Below are positions 44,983 to 54,202 of a stretch of 64,000 bases of DNA, one piece after another (position 1 is the stretch's first letter; every line of letters begins with the position of its first letter). Source of the DNA: Kutzneria sp. CA-103260. Its GTDB lineage: Bacteria > Actinomycetota > Actinomycetes > Mycobacteriales > Pseudonocardiaceae. The notes under the pieces were generated by a model. It ran no database searches, was not told the origin of the DNA, and was given only the letters and a program-made list of their open reading frames with translations. The translations under genes were made by a program, and so were the position numbers. The stretch lies in contig NZ_CP073318.1 in NCBI RefSeq assembly GCF_018263855.1, positions 11,532,001 to 11,596,000 of the forward strand, written 5' to 3'.

Positions 44983-46413
44983 ATGAGCCAATCGCGCCGG
45001 GAGTGGGCGCAGCCGTTCGTCACCGCGGCGGTTGACGCCGTCCGTGCCGCTGATCTTCGGGCCGCCGACACGCCAACGGATGCCGTCGAGCCGTGGCAGC
45101 TGGGGCTGGTCGACGCCGCCTGCGCCATCCACGACGGTGCGCTGACGCCGCTGGAGCTGGTCGACTCCTGCCTGGCCCGGATCGAGGCCACCGAGCCCAC
45201 CGTGCACGCCTTCGTCTCCGTCGACGCCGACCAGGCCCGCGAACGGGCCGCCGCCCTGACCAGCCGGCCGTCGGCGGTGCTGCACGGTGTGCCGGTCGCG
45301 GTGAAGGACCTCATCGACATCGCCGGCACGGTCACCGCCGCCGGCACCACCGTCTTCACCGAGCCGGCCGCCGCCGACGCCACGGTGGTCACGCGGGTGA
45401 CCGACGCCGGCGGCATCGTGATCGGCAAGACCACCACCCACGAGATCGCCTACGGCGTCTCCACGCCGCAGACCCACAATCCGTGGGACCCGACCAAGAT
45501 GACCTCCGGCTCCTCGGGCGGCTCCGCTGCGGCGTTGGCCGCCGGGAACGTCGCCGCGGCGCTGGGCACTGACACCGGCGGCTCGCTGCGGCTGCCGTCC
45601 GCGTTCTGTGGCACCACCGCCATCAAGCCCACTTTCGGCCTGGTGCCCATGGACGGCGTGCGGCCGCTGGCCTGGTCGCACGACGTCGTCGGCCCGATGG
45701 CCCGGGACGCCCGCGACGCCCTGCTCCTGCTGCGGGTGCTGACCGGCCTGAGCACCGGTGACCCGCTGCACGCCCTCGGCAAGATGTGGTCGGTGGCCGG
45801 CCTGAGGGTCGGCGTGCCCACCGACGCGTTCCTCGGCCCGGCCCGGGCCGACGTGCTGGCGGCCATGGACGGCGTCGCCGACGTGCTGGCCGACCTCGGC
45901 GCGACCATCGTGCCGGTCAACCTGCCCGGGCCTGAACTGTTCGGGGCCGTGTCCTCGGTGATGGTCTTCCGGGAGGCCGCCGAGATCTACCGCGAGCATG
46001 TGGCCGGCGAGCCGTTCAGCCACGACGTGCAGGCCTTCCTGGAGGCCGGCCAGGACGCCCGGGCCGAGGACTACGTGCTGGCCCAGCGGGTCCGCCGCCG
46101 CCTGATCCAGCAGCTCACGGGTCTGCTCAACACCGTCGACGTGCTGCTCACGCCGACCTCGCCGGTCCCCGACCTGCCACACGGCGCCCAGTCCGTCGAC
46201 GACGTGCCGCTGCTGGCGCTGCTGACCGCGTTCATGTTCCCGGCCAGCCTCACCGGCCTGCCCGCCATCGCCTTCCCGGCCGGCGCCACCGAGACCGGCA
46301 TGCCCATCGGCGCCCAGCTCATCGGCCCCGCCCACGGCGAGACCCTCCTGGCCGGCGTCGCCCACGCCTACCAGCAGGCCACTGACTGGCACCTCCGCCG
46401 CCCGTCACTCTGA
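44983..46413 (+). CDS. Amidase signature enzyme
   Basis: 476 residues. Ser-cisSer-Lys triad: VAVKDLIDIAG (Lys), MTSGSSGGSAAALAAG (cis-Ser), GTDTGGSLRLPS (nucleophile). It hydrolyses an amide to acid and ammonia in the cytoplasm. ATG 44983. The 20-base gap to the sensor-like fusion protein makes a two-gene operon. Substrate unknown; a short aliphatic amide is suggested by the AmiC-like neighbour. Confidence 0.9.
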   Translation: MSQSRREWAQPFVTAAVDAVRAADLRAADTPTDAVEPWQLGLVDAACAIHDGALTPLELVDSCLARIEATEPTVHAFVSVDADQARERAAALTSRPSAVLHGVPVAVKDLIDIAGTVTAAGTTVFTEPAAADATVVTRVTDAGGIVIGKTTTHEIAYGVSTPQTHNPWDPTKMTSGSSGGSAAALAAGNVAAALGTDTGGSLRLPSAFCGTTAIKPTFGLVPMDGVRPLAWSHDVVGPMARDARDALLLLRVLTGLSTGDPLHALGKMWSVAGLRVGVPTDAFLGPARADVLAAMDGVADVLADLGATIVPVNLPGPELFGAVSSVMVFREAAEIYREHVAGEPFSHDVQAFLEAGQDARAEDYVLAQRVRRRLIQQLTGLLNTVDVLLTPTSPVPDLPHGAQSVDDVPLLALLTAFMFPASLTGLPAIAFPAGATETGMPIGAQLIGPAHGETLLAGVAHAYQQATDWHLRRPSL

Positions 46414-46457
46414 ACGCCGGTGCCGCTCACCGGTCGGGCATCGCCACGCCCGACCGG

Positions 46458-47201
46458 TCAGTCGGACAGGTCGGTCTTTCCGGTCAGAACGTCGTGTGCG
46501 ACCTGATGCAGGGGCAGGTCCTGATCCCGGGCGACCGCCGTCAGCAGCGCCGTCGCCTGAGCGATGTTGATGCGGAGCCGTCCGGCGAGCAGCCCCTTGG
46601 CCTGCTCGATCGCCGTGTTCTGGCGCACCCTGTCTCGGAGTTTCCCGGCCAACTCCGTCGAAAGGCTCGCGTCCTGGCGCAAGGTGACGGCCGTGAGGCC
46701 GAAGTTGGCCAGGCCCTGCACCACGTATTGGAGCCGGCGGCGCGCCACTGTGGTCTGAGCCTCGCAGAACAGCGTCAACGCACCGACGGTCTCCCCGCGA
46801 GCGGCCGAGTTGTAGGTGCGCAACGGCACGGCCTCGATGGCGTTGACGCCGCAACTGCCCATCGCGGCCGCCAGGTCGGGCCAGCCGTCCTTGATCGCGC
46901 TCTCGCGGGTGAGCACCACCGACTGACCGGCGTGGTAGCACTCCAGTGTCGGTCCGGACTTGGCTTGCAGGGCGAACAGCGGCGCGAACCGCTTGTCCTC
47001 GGGTGATCCGTCGACGGCCGGCCTGCCGGCGCGGTCGTACAGCAGGACTCCGGCGGCCGGGACTTCCAGCAAGGTGCGGGACATGTCCGTCAACAGGCGG
47101 GTGAGGTGGGCGATGGATCCGGCGCGGGCCAAGGCCTCGGTGAACTGGGCCAACATTCGGGTGGGGACGTGGTCGCGGGAGTCGGATACCGCTGGGGCCA
47201 T
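46458..47201 (-). CDS. GAF-ANTAR RNA-binding antiterminator protein
   Basis: 247 residues. GAF domain (LTRLLTDMSRTLLEVPAAGVLLYD, GVNAIEAVPLRTYN, GALTLFCEA) and ANTAR three-helix end (LRDRVRQNTAIEQAKGLLAGRLRINIAQATALLTAVARD). ANTAR domains bind paired hairpins in mRNA and prevent termination; the GAF part senses a ligand or redox state. It is a single gene; target RNAs are not evident in this window. Confidence 0.9.
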   Translation of the reverse strand: MAPAVSDSRDHVPTRMLAQFTEALARAGSIAHLTRLLTDMSRTLLEVPAAGVLLYDRAGRPAVDGSPEDKRFAPLFALQAKSGPTLECYHAGQSVVLTRESAIKDGWPDLAAAMGSCGVNAIEAVPLRTYNSAARGETVGALTLFCEAQTTVARRRLQYVVQGLANFGLTAVTLRQDASLSTELAGKLRDRVRQNTAIEQAKGLLAGRLRINIAQATALLTAVARDQDLPLHQVAHDVLTGKTDLSD

Positions 47202-47704
47202 GTCGAGGTCCTTCCATGCTGTTCCGTACCGCCCAGCATTTGTTTACCCTGTATGGCCCCATGTCGGCCGCCGAACGGAACAATCAGACGGATATCCACC
47301 CGTTTGGTCGAATCCAATCGTGGTGCGATGCCCTGAATGGGGCACGGCGCTTATACCTCAAAAGAGGGAGATGGGTGTCACTCCTGTTCGTGCGCGGAGG
47401 GTGACCGGGCTTGTGACGTCATCCTGGTGGTTCCGGTCGCGCCCGGCGTCAGCCGGATCACTGTTCGTGATGGAACCTGATATTTCGAGTTCGGTCAGGC
47501 CTGATTGCTCGCCGCGGTAAACGGGTGTCATTTGCGGATTTTCCGCGGTTCTGTCGCCCGTCGGGGCGGTTGCGGTGTGAATCGCGAATTCCTGTCGTTT
47601 CCCCGATAACCGCAGCTCTTGCCCGCCTTGTTGTGGCGCGCGTGCGTGGCGGCGTGCTTCGATGACGCCTGATTTGGCGTGGTGTGCAGGAAAGGCGCCG
47701 GCTT
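47202..47704. other. Intergenic region with nothing convincing
   Basis: About 500 bases upstream of the GAF-ANTAR gene and downstream of DUF1844. Several short frames exist but none has family-like sequence. A/T-richer tracts occur near 47440-47560, and a small hairpin GCGGATTTTCCGC is near 47535. The promoter of the ANTAR gene must lie at the left end. Confidence 0.4.
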
Positions 47705-47736
47705 GCGGTGTTCCCGCCGGGCGGCGGGAACACCGC
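47705..47736 (-). terminator. Perfect hairpin after the DUF1844 gene
   Basis: GCGGTGTTCCCGCC (47705-47718) pairs with 47723-47736 over 14 bp, loop GGGC. It lies 14 bases beyond the DUF1844 stop. Confidence 0.75.
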
Positions 47737-47750
47737 ACGTGCGGCACGGC

Positions 47751-48101
47751 TCAGTACACCGGGCCGGTGTACTTCTCGCCGGGGCCGTGGCCGGGTTCGT
47801 CGGGGACGGCCGAGCCCTCGCGGAAGGCCCGCTGCACGGCCTGCAATCCGTCCCGCAGGGGGCCGGCGTGCGGGCCGAGGTACTCGGCGGACGCGGTGAT
47901 CAGGCCGGCCAGCGCGGTGATCAGCCGGCGGGCCTCGTCCAGGTCCCGGTGCGGGCTGGACTCGGGCTCGGTGTCGGCCAGGCCGAGCCGCTCGGCGGCG
48001 GCCGAGAGCAGCATCACCGCGGCCCGACTGATGATCTCCACGCTGGGCACGGCGGCCAGCTCCCGCAGCTGGGGGCCGTCGATTTCGGGCAGTTCCGTCA
48101 C
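47751..48101 (-). CDS. DUF1844 protein
   Basis: 116 residues: LRELAAVPSVEIISRAAVMLLSAAAERLGL, LDEARRLITALAGLITASAEYLG and a Pro/Gly tail ending KYTGPVY. This is the DUF1844 pattern, and its place divergent from infC is conserved in actinobacteria. Function unknown. GTG 48101. Confidence 0.85.
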   Translation of the reverse strand: MTELPEIDGPQLRELAAVPSVEIISRAAVMLLSAAAERLGLADTEPESSPHRDLDEARRLITALAGLITASAEYLGPHAGPLRDGLQAVQRAFREGSAVPDEPGHGPGEKYTGPVY

Positions 48102-48127
48102 GTCTGCTACTCTTACAGGTGCGACCA

Positions 48128-48291
48128 GCCCCCGTATGTGCGGGGGCGGCAAGTGGAGCCCCGCTCCCACCCGAGCCGCCAGCAGGCAGCCGGGTCCGGT
48201 CCTCCCGGCGTCACGTACGCCAGGAGCTGCCCGACACCACGTCGGGCGATCGGAAGGAAGCGGGCCCCACATGTCACGGACATGTGGGGCC
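48128..48291 (+). promoter_or_regulatory. Structured 5' leader of the infC-rpmI-rplT operon
   Basis: The 230 bases between DUF1844 and infC hold two clear hairpins: GCCCCCG/CGGGGGC (48128-48147) and GGCCCCACATGT/ACATGTGGGGCC (48263-48274 with 48280-48291, loop CACGG). The second is followed by ATTGTCGTTTC and resembles an attenuator. IF3-L35-L20 operons are often controlled through their leader by L20 or IF3; here that is inferred from position and structure. Confidence 0.5.
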
Positions 48292-48331
48292 ATTGTCGTT
48301 TCTGGCGTACGAAGGCAACTGAAGGACGTGC

Positions 48332-48937
48332 ATGACAGCTCCCTCTAGTCGAGACCGTGGTGGCCCCACCTCCGCTCCCGAGGCCCGTATCAACGACCGC
48401 ATCCGGGTGCCCGAGGTCCGGCTCGTCGGGCCCAATGGTGAACAGGTGGGCATCGTCCGCATCGAGGACGCCCTCCGGCTCGCCGTGGAAGCGGATCTGG
48501 ACCTCGTCGAGGTCGCCCCGCAGGCTCGCCCGCCGGTCTGCAAGCTCATGGACTACGGCAAGTACAAGTACGAGAGCGCGCAGAAGGCCCGCGAGTCGCG
48601 GCGCAACCAACAGCTCACGGTGATCAAGGAGCAGAAGCTCCGGCCGAAGATCGACCCGCACGACTACGAGACGAAGAAGAACCACGTGGTTCGCTTCCTC
48701 GAGCACGGGCACAAGGTCAAGGTCACCATCATGTTCCGGGGCCGTGAGCAGTCCCGGCCGGAGCTCGGCTTCCGGCTGCTGCAGCGGTTGGCCGAGGACG
48801 TGAACGAGCTGGGCTTCGTGGAGTCCAGCGCCAAGCAGGACGGCCGCAACATGATCATGGTGTTGGCGCCGCACAAGAGCAGCAAGACCCGGCCGATCAA
48901 GGCCACCGCCCCGGAGACCGGCTCCGAGCAGGAGTGA
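48332..48937 (+). CDS. infC: Translation initiation factor IF-3
   Basis: 201 residues. Binds the 30S subunit and checks the initiator tRNA-start codon pair. Visible: EARINDRIRVPEVRLVGPNGEQVG, EADLDLVEVAPQARPPVCKLMDYGKY, the lysine-rich linker, and the C-domain EQKLRPKIDPHDYETKKNHVVRFL. ATG 48332; the C-terminal tail is extended as usual in actinobacteria. First gene of the infC-rpmI-rplT group. Confidence 0.97.
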   Translation: MTAPSSRDRGGPTSAPEARINDRIRVPEVRLVGPNGEQVGIVRIEDALRLAVEADLDLVEVAPQARPPVCKLMDYGKYKYESAQKARESRRNQQLTVIKEQKLRPKIDPHDYETKKNHVVRFLEHGHKVKVTIMFRGREQSRPELGFRLLQRLAEDVNELGFVESSAKQDGRNMIMVLAPHKSSKTRPIKATAPETGSEQE

Positions 48938-49010
48938 TACCCGGGAACCCCCGAGGTACGACGACGCACCGCCGCCCACTCCGGGCGGCGGTACGACAAC
49001 GAGGACGACA

Positions 49011-49205
49011 ATGCCCAAGAACAAGACGCACAGCGGCATCTCCAAGCGTGTGAAGGTGACCGGCAAGGGCAAGCTGATGCGGGAGAAGACCGGCAAGCGC
49101 CACCTCCTGGAGAAGAAGCCCAGCACGCTGACCCGCCGCTACGCCGGCGTCCAGGAGGTCGCCAAGAGCGACGTCCCGCGCATGAAGAAGATGCTCGGTA
49201 TCTGA
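49011..49205 (+). CDS. rpmI: Ribosomal protein bL35
   Basis: 64 residues, complete: MPKNKTHSGISKRVKVTGKG, then HLLEKKPSTLTRRYAGV. A basic protein of the 50S subunit. It lies between infC and rplT in the conserved order. Confidence 0.97.
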   Translation: MPKNKTHSGISKRVKVTGKGKLMREKTGKRHLLEKKPSTLTRRYAGVQEVAKSDVPRMKKMLGI

Positions 49206-49275
49206 CGCGAGCTGCTGTCCCCACGAAGACCCCGGGGTGCCCCGAACACCCCCTTGAGATTGACAGGATGAACCA

Positions 49276-49656
49276 GTGGCACGCGTCAAGCGGGCGGTCA
49301 ACGCCCAGAAGAAGCGCCGCACCACCCTGGAGCTCGCCAGCGGCTACCGCGGCCAGCGCTCCCGGCTGTACCGCAAGGCCAAGGAGCAGGTGCTCCACTC
49401 GCTCAACTACGCCTACCGGGACCGTCGCGCCCGCAAGGGCGACTTCCGGCAGCTGTGGATCACGCGTATCAACGCGGCCGCGCGCCAGAACGGCATGACC
49501 TACAACCGCTTCATCCAGGGCCTCAAGGTCGCGGGTGTCGAGGTGGACCGCAAGATCCTGGCCGAGCTCGCGGTCAACGACGCCGACGCGTTCGCCGCGC
49601 TGGTCGAGCTGGCCCGCAAGAACGTGCCGGCCCAGACCCCGGTGAGCCAGGGCTGA
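49276..49656 (+). CDS. rplT: Ribosomal protein bL20
   Basis: 126 residues: ARVKRAVNAQKKRRTTLELA, YRDRRARKGDFRQLWI, NGMTYNRFIQGLKVAGVEVDRKILAELA. Binds 23S rRNA early in 50S assembly and in other bacteria represses its own operon through the leader. GTG 49276. Confidence 0.97.
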   Translation: MARVKRAVNAQKKRRTTLELASGYRGQRSRLYRKAKEQVLHSLNYAYRDRRARKGDFRQLWITRINAAARQNGMTYNRFIQGLKVAGVEVDRKILAELAVNDADAFAALVELARKNVPAQTPVSQG

Positions 49657-49688
49657 GCAAGGTCTTCTCGACGCGACCCGGGGCTGGG

Positions 49689-50501
49689 GTGTTCACCGAG
49701 CGCACACCCCGGGTCGCTGCGGCGCGACAGCTGACCCGACGGGCCGGTCGCGACAAGGACCGTCGGTTCCTGGCCGAGGGCGCGCAGGCCGTGCGCGAGG
49801 CGCTGGCCTGGTCCCACGCCGGGCACGGTCGGGTGCATGAGGTGTTCGTCACGGCGATCGCCGCGCAGCGCAACGCCGAGCTGCTGGACCGGGCCGACGA
49901 GCAGCGCGTGCCGGTGAGCGAGGTGACCGACAAGGCGGCCGACGGACTGTCCGAGACGGTCTCGCCGCAGGGCATCGTCGCCGTCTGCGACCTCGTGGAC
50001 CAGCCCTTGGAGAACGCCCTGCGCGGGGCCCCGATGCTGGTGGCCGTGCTGGTAGGGGTGGCCGATCCGGGCAACGCCGGCACGGTGCTGCGGGTGGCCG
50101 ACGCCGCCGGCGCGGACGCCGTGCTGCTGGCCGGGGCCACCGTCGACCCGCACAACGGCAAGTGCGTGCGGGCCTCCACCGGCAGCCTGTTCCACCTCCC
50201 GGTCGCCCGTTCGCGGGACACCGAAGCGGTGCTGGCCGCCTGCCGCGACGCGGGGCTGCGCCTCGTCGCCGCCGACGGCTACGCGGAGCAGGACCTGGAC
50301 CAGGCCGAACGGGCCGGCGAGCTGGCCGGGCCGACGGCATGGGTGTTCGGCAGCGAGGCCCACGGCCTGCCGGCCGACCTGCTCGACCGCACCGACGCGG
50401 CGCTGCGGGTGCCCATCCACGGACAGGCGGAAAGCCTTAACCTCGCCACCGCCGCGGCCGTCTGTCTCTACACCTCGGCCCGGGTGCAGCGCTCCGCGTG
50501 A
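49689..50501 (+). CDS. SpoU-family 23S rRNA/tRNA 2'-O-methyltransferase (TrmH/TsnR-like)
   Basis: About 270 residues from GTG 49689, 32 bases after rplT. An L30-like N-domain (KDRRFLAEGAQAVREALAW) is followed by the SPOUT knot: VAVLVGVADPGNAGTVLRVADAAGADAVLL, VRASTGSLFHLPV, WVFGSEAHGL and VPIHGQAESLNLATAAAVCLY. It transfers methyl from SAM to an RNA ribose. This position after rplT is common in actinobacteria. The exact start is uncertain. Confidence 0.9.
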   Translation: MFTERTPRVAAARQLTRRAGRDKDRRFLAEGAQAVREALAWSHAGHGRVHEVFVTAIAAQRNAELLDRADEQRVPVSEVTDKAADGLSETVSPQGIVAVCDLVDQPLENALRGAPMLVAVLVGVADPGNAGTVLRVADAAGADAVLLAGATVDPHNGKCVRASTGSLFHLPVARSRDTEAVLAACRDAGLRLVAADGYAEQDLDQAERAGELAGPTAWVFGSEAHGLPADLLDRTDAALRVPIHGQAESLNLATAAAVCLYTSARVQRSA

Positions 50502-50575
50502 AATCGTTTCAGTCCGACCCTCTAGGATCGGTCTGTTCACCACCCGCATGAAGCCCCAGGAGTTGTCAGGCGACC

Positions 50576-51643
50576 ATGTCCGGAGTCAACGATCCTTTCG
50601 ACCCCAAGCAGGTCGCGGCACTCGCGCCGGAGACGCTGAAGGCCGCGGTCGAGCAGGCGCACGAGGCGTTCGCCGAGGCCGCCGACCTCGACCAGCTGGC
50701 CGCCGTGCGGCCCGCGCACCTCGGTGACCGGTCGCCGCTGCTGACCGCTCGGCGGGAGATCGGCGCGCTGCCGCCGGCCGCCCGGTCGGAGGCCGGCAAG
50801 CGGGTGAACGAGGCGCAGAGTGAGATCAAGGCCGCCTTCGACGCGCGCAAGTCCGCGCTGGAGGCCGAGCGGGCCAAGCAGGTGCTGGCCACCGAGCAGG
50901 TCGACGTGTCGCTGCCCTGGGACCGCGTCGCCCGCGGCGCCCGGCACCCGCTGACCACGCTGTCCGAGCGCGTCGGCGACGTGTTCGTGGGCATGGGCTA
51001 CGAGATCGCCGAGGGTCCCGAGCTGGAGACCGAGTGGTTCAACTTCGACGCGTTGAACTTCGGCAAGGACCACCCGGCCCGCACCATGCAGGACACCTTC
51101 TACATCGCGCCGGAGAACTCCGGGCTGGTGCTGCGCACGCACACCTCCCCGGTGCAGATCCGCTCGCTGCTGGACCGCGAGCTGCCGGTGTACGTGGTCT
51201 GCCCCGGCCGCACCTACCGCACCGACGCCCTGGACGCCACCCACACCCCGGTCTTCCACCAGGTCGAGGGCCTGGTCGTGGACAAGGGCATCACCATGGC
51301 CCACCTCAAGGGCACGCTGGACGCGTTCGCCCGGGCCATGTTCGGCGCCGACTCCAAGACCCGGCTGCGGCCCTCCTTCTTCCCGTTCACCGAGCCCTCG
51401 GCCGAGGTGGACGTGTGGTTCCCGCAGAAGAAGGGCGGCGCCGGCTGGGTGGAGTGGGGCGGCTGCGGCATGGTCAACCCCAACGTGCTGCGCGCCACCG
51501 GCGTGGACCCCGAGGTGTACTCGGGCTTCGCGTTCGGCATGGGCCTGGAGCGCACGCTGCAGTTCCGCAACGGCATCCCCGACATGCGTGACATGGTCGA
51601 GGGCGATGTCCGCTTCACCTTGCCCTTCGGAACGGAGTTCTGA
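50576..51643 (+). CDS. pheS: Phenylalanine-tRNA ligase alpha subunit
   Basis: 355 residues. Catalytic subunit of the PheRS tetramer. Class II motifs: HPLTTLSERVGDVFVGMGY, ARTMQDTFYI, LRTHTSPVQIRSL, TYRTDALDATHTPVFHQVEG and GFAFGMGLERTLQFRNGIPDMRD. ATG 50576. pheT starts 5 bases after the stop. Confidence 0.98.
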   Translation: MSGVNDPFDPKQVAALAPETLKAAVEQAHEAFAEAADLDQLAAVRPAHLGDRSPLLTARREIGALPPAARSEAGKRVNEAQSEIKAAFDARKSALEAERAKQVLATEQVDVSLPWDRVARGARHPLTTLSERVGDVFVGMGYEIAEGPELETEWFNFDALNFGKDHPARTMQDTFYIAPENSGLVLRTHTSPVQIRSLLDRELPVYVVCPGRTYRTDALDATHTPVFHQVEGLVVDKGITMAHLKGTLDAFARAMFGADSKTRLRPSFFPFTEPSAEVDVWFPQKKGGAGWVEWGGCGMVNPNVLRATGVDPEVYSGFAFGMGLERTLQFRNGIPDMRDMVEGDVRFTLPFGTEF

Positions 51644-51648
51644 GTCCC

Positions 51649-54126
51649 GTGCGCATTCCTGTCAGCTGGCTCGCCGAGCACCTGCCGCTGCCCGAGGAGA
51701 CCACGCCCGAGGACGTGGCCGAGGCGCTGATCCGGATCGGCCACGAGGTCGAGGCCGTGGAGCGGCTCGCCCCCGTCGACGGCCCGCTGGTGGTCGGCCT
51801 GGTGGTGGAGATCGAGGAGCTCACCGAGTTCAAGAAGCCGATCCGGTACTGCCAGGTCGAGGTGGACGAGGACCAGATCCAGGGCATCGTCTGCGGCGCC
51901 CGCAACTTCGTCGAGGGCGACCTGGTCGTGGTGGCCCTGCCCGGCGCGGTGCTGCCCGGCGGCTTCGAGATCAGCGCCCGCAAGACGTACGGCAAGACCT
52001 CCGAGGGCATGATCTGCTCGGTCAAGGAGCTGGGTCTCGGCGACGACCACACCGGCATCCTGGTGCTGCCGCCCGGCACCGCCAGCCCCGGTGACGACGC
52101 CAAGGACATCCTCCAGCTCGACGATGCCGTGCTGGAGCTGGCGATCACGCCCGACCGCGGCTACGCGCTGTCGGTCCGCGGCCTCGGCCGCGACCTGGCC
52201 TGCGCCTTCGACCTGCCCTTCGGCGACCCGGCCGGCGCGGACGTGCGCGCCGCCGACAACGAGGTGTGGCCGGTCGACGTGCGGGACGAGGAGGGCTGCC
52301 GCCGCTTCGTCGCGCGTCGGGTCACCGGCGTGGACACCGCCGCCCCGGCCCCGTTCTGGATGCGCCGCCGGCTGATGCTGGCCGGCATCCGGTCCATCTC
52401 GCTGCCGGTCGACGTCACCAACTACGTGATGCTGGAGACTGGCCAGCCGCTGCACGCCTTCGACGCCAGCAAGCTCAAGGGCACGTTGGTCGTGCGGCGG
52501 GCCAATGAGGGCGAGAAGCTGCGCACGCTGGACGACGTCGAGCGCACCCTGTCCACCGACGACCTGGTCATCTGCGACGACAGCGGCCCGGTCTCGCTGG
52601 CCGGCGTGATGGGCGGCGCGTCCACCGAGGTCGGGGACACCAGCACGGACATCCTGCTGGAGGCGGCCAACTGGGAGCCGGCCTCGATCGCCCGCACCGC
52701 CCGCCGGCACAAGCTGCCCAGCGAGGCGTCCCGGCGCTTCGAGCGGGCCGTCGACCCGGTGGTCGCGGCGGCCGCCCTGGACCGCGCGGCCAAGCTGCTC
52801 GACGAGTTCGGCGAGGGCACCATCCGCCCCGGCCGCACCGACGTCGGCAACCCGATCCTGCCGTCCCCGGTGTCCATGCCGATCGACCTGCCCGACCGGG
52901 TGGCCGGCGTGCGCTACGCCCGCGGCGTCACCGCGCGGCGGCTCGGCCAGATCGGCTGCGGCGTCGAGGTCACCACCAGCGACGACGGCCGCACCTTCGT
53001 CATCGCCACCCCGCCGCCGTGGCGGCCCGACCTCACCCAGCCCGCCGACCTGGTGGAGGAGGTGCTGCGGCTGGAGGGCTACCACACCATCCCGTCCGAG
53101 CTGCCGCCCGCGCCGCCGCAGCGGGGGCTGACCGAGTCACAGCGCCGCCGCCGGGCCGCGTCCCGCGCGCTGGCCGAGGCTGGCTACGCCGAGGTGCTGC
53201 CGTTCCCGTTCGTCGCCTCGACCATCTGGGACGACTTCGGCCTGGATGCCGACGACGTGCGGCGCACCACGGTCAAGGTGCTCAACCCACTGGAGGCCGA
53301 CCACCCCGAGCTGGCCACCACGCTGCTGCCCAACATGCTGGACACGTTGCGCCGCAACGTTTCCCGTGGTCAGCGGGACCTGGCTCTGTTCCACATCGGA
53401 CAGGTCGTGCTGCCCAAGGCCCAGCAGGCCGAGGTGCCGTCGGTCGGCGTCGCCGGCCGTCCGTCCGAAGAGGACCTGGGCAAGCTGGAGGCGTCGCTGC
53501 CCAACCAGCCGCTGCACGCCGCCGTTGTCCTGGCCGGTCAGCGTGAGCAGGCCGGCTGGTGGGGCAAGGGTCGTGAGGCCTCGTGGGCCGACGCCGTGGA
53601 GGCCGCGCGGACCGTCGCGCACGCCTGGGGCGTCGAGCTCACCGTCGTCGCCTCCGACCTCGCGCCGTGGCACCCCGGCCGGTGCGCCGAGCTGCGGGTC
53701 GGCGGCTGGCCCGTCGGCCACGCCGGCGAGCTGCACCCGGCGGTAGTGGAGAAGCTGGGGCTGCCCAAGCGGACCTGCGCCATGGAGATCGACCTCGACG
53801 CGCTGCCGCTGGCCGACCGCCGGCCGGTGCCGGTGATCTCGCCGTACCCGCCGGTGCTGCTGGACGTGGCCCTGGTCGTGGACGCCGAGGTGCCCGTCGC
53901 CGACGTCGCCTCCGCGCTCCGCTCCGGCGGCGGCGACCTGCTGGAGGACCTGCGGCTGTTCGACGTCTACACCGGCGAGCAGCTCGGCGAGGGCAAGCGC
54001 TCCCTGGCCTACGCCCTGCGCTTCCGCGCCCCTGACCGGACCCTCACCGTCGAGGAGGCCACCGCCGCCCGCGACGCCGCCGTGGCTTCGGCCGGCGAAC
54101 AGCACGGAGCATCCCTCCGCGCCTGA
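51649..54126 (+). CDS. pheT: Phenylalanine-tRNA ligase beta subunit
   Basis: 825 residues, full length. N-terminal EMAP-like tRNA-binding domain (VEIEELTEFKKPIRYCQVEVD, GIVCGARNF), B3/B4 editing region (GIRSISLPVDVTNYVMLETGQPLHAFD), B5 domain (LTQPADLVEEVLRLEGY) and the C-terminal anticodon-binding fold (ISPYPPVLLDVALVVDAEVP). GTG 51649. A strong terminator follows. Confidence 0.98.
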   Translation: MRIPVSWLAEHLPLPEETTPEDVAEALIRIGHEVEAVERLAPVDGPLVVGLVVEIEELTEFKKPIRYCQVEVDEDQIQGIVCGARNFVEGDLVVVALPGAVLPGGFEISARKTYGKTSEGMICSVKELGLGDDHTGILVLPPGTASPGDDAKDILQLDDAVLELAITPDRGYALSVRGLGRDLACAFDLPFGDPAGADVRAADNEVWPVDVRDEEGCRRFVARRVTGVDTAAPAPFWMRRRLMLAGIRSISLPVDVTNYVMLETGQPLHAFDASKLKGTLVVRRANEGEKLRTLDDVERTLSTDDLVICDDSGPVSLAGVMGGASTEVGDTSTDILLEAANWEPASIARTARRHKLPSEASRRFERAVDPVVAAAALDRAAKLLDEFGEGTIRPGRTDVGNPILPSPVSMPIDLPDRVAGVRYARGVTARRLGQIGCGVEVTTSDDGRTFVIATPPPWRPDLTQPADLVEEVLRLEGYHTIPSELPPAPPQRGLTESQRRRRAASRALAEAGYAEVLPFPFVASTIWDDFGLDADDVRRTTVKVLNPLEADHPELATTLLPNMLDTLRRNVSRGQRDLALFHIGQVVLPKAQQAEVPSVGVAGRPSEEDLGKLEASLPNQPLHAAVVLAGQREQAGWWGKGREASWADAVEAARTVAHAWGVELTVVASDLAPWHPGRCAELRVGGWPVGHAGELHPAVVEKLGLPKRTCAMEIDLDALPLADRRPVPVISPYPPVLLDVALVVDAEVPVADVASALRSGGGDLLEDLRLFDVYTGEQLGEGKRSLAYALRFRAPDRTLTVEEATAARDAAVASAGEQHGASLRA

Positions 54127-54140
54127 CCCCGGTTTGTGTA

Positions 54141-54189
54141 CATGAAGGGCCCCGTCCTGGCGTTCAACGTCAGGACGGGGCCCTTCATG
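54141..54189. terminator. Bidirectional terminator after pheT (family A)
   Basis: CATGAAGGGCCCCGTCCTG (54141-54159) pairs perfectly over 19 bp with 54171-54189; the loop GCGTTCAACGT holds the same CGTTsAACGTCAGGA core as the terminator at 33422-33436. It lies between convergent genes. Confidence 0.85.
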
Positions 54190-54202
54190 ACACTCGGGGG
54201 CC

